From Sphingobium sp. WTD-1 (GTDB lineage Bacteria > Pseudomonadota > Alphaproteobacteria > Sphingomonadales > Sphingomonadaceae): a stretch of 64,000 nucleotides of DNA. The translations under genes were made by a program, and so were the position numbers. Below are positions 60,289 to 64,000 of this stretch, piece after piece. The stretch spans positions 1,736,001-1,800,000 of the forward strand of contig NZ_CP119127.1 in NCBI RefSeq assembly GCF_030128825.1. Reading direction: 5' to 3'. The first letter of the stretch is position 1, and each line of letters begins with the position of its first letter. The notes under the pieces are model-generated. The model ran no database searches, was not told the origin of the DNA, and was given only the letters and a program-made list of their open reading frames with translations.

Positions 60289-61314
60289 TCATAGGGTGAG
60301 CGAGATGCGCCCGTCCACCTTGCCGGCGCGCAGTTCGTCCAGCACGGCGTTGACCTCGTCGAACGGCCGGGGCGTGACATGCGCCTTCACCTTGCCCTCG
60401 ACCGCGAAGGCGATCGCTTCGGCCAGGTCGCGCCGGGTGCCGACGATCGATCCGCGCACGGTCACGCGCTTGAGCACCACGTCGAAGATCGGCGTCGGGA
60501 AATTGCCCGGCGGCAGGCCGACCAGGCTGACGGTCGCGCGCCGGCGGGTGCAGGCGATCGCCTGGGCAAAGGCGGGGGGCGACACCGCCGTCACCAGCAC
60601 GCCATGGGCGCCGCCGCCGGTCGCATTCTGCACTTCCGCTATGACATTGTCGGCTCGCGCATCCAGCGCCAGGTCCGCGCCCAGCGACCGGGCCAGCTCC
60701 AGCTTGCTCTCGCCAATGTCCAGCGCGATGACATGCAGGCCCATCGCCTTGGCATATTGCACGGCGACATGGCCCAGCCCGCCGACGCCGGAAATGGTCA
60801 CCCATTCGCCCGGCTTCGCCTCGGTCTCCTTCAGCCCCTTGTAGACGGTGACGCCCGCGCACAGGATCGGCGCCATCGTCACGAAATCGACAGTGTCGGG
60901 CAGGCGGCCGGCAAAGGGCGCGCTGGCGATCGCATATTCGGCATAGGTGCCGTTGACGCTGTAGCCGGTATTATGCTGCCGCTCGCACAGCGTTTCCCAG
61001 CCGGTCTCGCAATATTCGCAGGCGCGGCAGGCATCATGCAGCCAAGGGATGCCGACGGCGTCGCCTTCCTTCAGGTCGGTGACACCCGCGCCCAGCGCCA
61101 CCACATGGCCCACGCCCTCATGGCCGGGGATCAGCGGCAGGGTCGGCTTCACCGGCCAGTCGCCATCGATCGCGTGCAGATCGGTATGGCACACGCCACT
61201 GGCGGCGATCTTCACCAGCACCTCGCCGGGCCCCGGCTCGGGTATCGCTATCTCCTCGATCGTCAGCGGCGCCTTGAACGTTCTGGCAATCGCGGCTCGC
61301 ATGGTCGTCGGCAT
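60289..61314 (-). CDS. Zinc-dependent alcohol dehydrogenase (AdhP type)
   Basis: 341 residues, GGAGG upstream of the ATG at 61314. MDR fold: catalytic-zinc region GVCHTDLHAIDGDWPVKPTL and GHEGVGHVVALGAGVTDLKE, structural-zinc cysteines in CRACEYCETGWETLCE, NAD site VTISGVGGLGHVAVQYAKAM. The sequence N-TGYSVNGTYAEYAIA is typical of AdhP/propanol-preferring dehydrogenases. Probable role: interconversion of primary alcohols and aldehydes with NAD. It follows the ATPase gene on the same strand with a 45-base gap. Confidence 0.92.
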   Translation of the reverse strand: MPTTMRAAIARTFKAPLTIEEIAIPEPGPGEVLVKIAASGVCHTDLHAIDGDWPVKPTLPLIPGHEGVGHVVALGAGVTDLKEGDAVGIPWLHDACRACEYCETGWETLCERQHNTGYSVNGTYAEYAIASAPFAGRLPDTVDFVTMAPILCAGVTVYKGLKETEAKPGEWVTISGVGGLGHVAVQYAKAMGLHVIALDIGESKLELARSLGADLALDARADNVIAEVQNATGGGAHGVLVTAVSPPAFAQAIACTRRRATVSLVGLPPGNFPTPIFDVVLKRVTVRGSIVGTRRDLAEAIAFAVEGKVKAHVTPRPFDEVNAVLDELRAGKVDGRISLTL

Positions 61315-61359
61315 GATTTCCTCCTTCTTCTGCGGCGGTTGGACGGTTGATAATGGCGG

Positions 61360-64000
<2,641 letters not shown>

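Overview
The window looks like chromosomal DNA of a sphingomonad (Sphingobium/Sphingomonas/Novosphingobium type alphaproteobacterium). Three things point there: the high GC content with GC-biased third codon positions, a complete protocatechuate 4,5-cleavage (lig) pathway closely matching that of Sphingobium SYK-6, and several long TonB-dependent receptors. Structured intergenic repeats of a kind I recall from sphingomonads also occur. No tRNA, rRNA or CRISPR array was seen.

Layout. (1) About 1-5440 is an accessory island with visibly less GC-rich codon use. It holds remnants of a serine recombinase and a possible mobilisation protein, a tightly coupled three-gene operon of unknown function, a WYL-domain regulator and a MORC-like GHKL ATPase. 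The ATPase is cut off where the island runs into the last third of an OprB-type porin gene. (2) 5.9-11.2 kb: TetR regulator, type II NADH dehydrogenase-like flavoprotein, and a TldD/TldE-like pair whose TldD member carries a Tat-type signal. (3) 11.2-19.2 kb: a DUF4159/MoxR/DUF58/BatA/DUF4175 membrane operon, interrupted by two structured repeats. (4) 19.2-25.4 kb: a LysR regulator divergent from a valine catabolic operon (mmsA, acyl-CoA dehydrogenase, 3-hydroxyisobutyryl-CoA hydrolase, mmsB). A GIY-YIG nuclease gene bounded by near-perfect 27-bp inverted repeats sits inside it. (5) 25.5-29.9 kb: cytochrome P450 with a C-terminal extension, a DUF4198 lipoprotein-like/periplasmic protein and a siderophore-type TonB receptor. 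(6) 30.0-38.3 kb: ligI-ligU-ligK on one strand and ligR-(dehydrogenase)-ligJ-ligA-ligB-ligC on the other. Together they take protocatechuate to pyruvate and oxaloacetate. (7) 38.4-54.1 kb: one long minus-strand series of a LysR regulator, amidohydrolase, MhpA-like hydroxylase, GlcG/HbpS-like protein, extradiol (VOC) dioxygenase, FAH-family hydrolase, TonB receptor, esterase, GH1 beta-glucosidase, alpha/beta hydrolase, small membrane protein and GH106 alpha-L-rhamnosidase. (8) 54.1-64 kb: a MASE1 histidine kinase/FixJ-type regulator, flagellin, polysaccharide deacetylase, right-handed beta-helix protein, zinc alcohol dehydrogenase and the C-terminal bulk of a P-type cation ATPase.

The most interesting reading of the whole is that regions 6 and 7 together form a plant flavonoid-glycoside utilisation locus. 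A TonB receptor would import rhamno-glucosides, and GH106 and GH1 would strip the sugars. A hydroxylase/extradiol dioxygenase/FAH-hydrolase set resembling the naringenin-degrading Fde enzymes of Herbaspirillum would open the A ring. The neighbouring lig pathway would consume the B-ring product protocatechuate. This is inference from gene content and order. Other points of interest are the inverted-repeat-bounded GIY-YIG cassette, the truncated defence-like operon at the island boundary, a LysR regulator with two N-terminal winged helices, and a Tat-targeted TldD.
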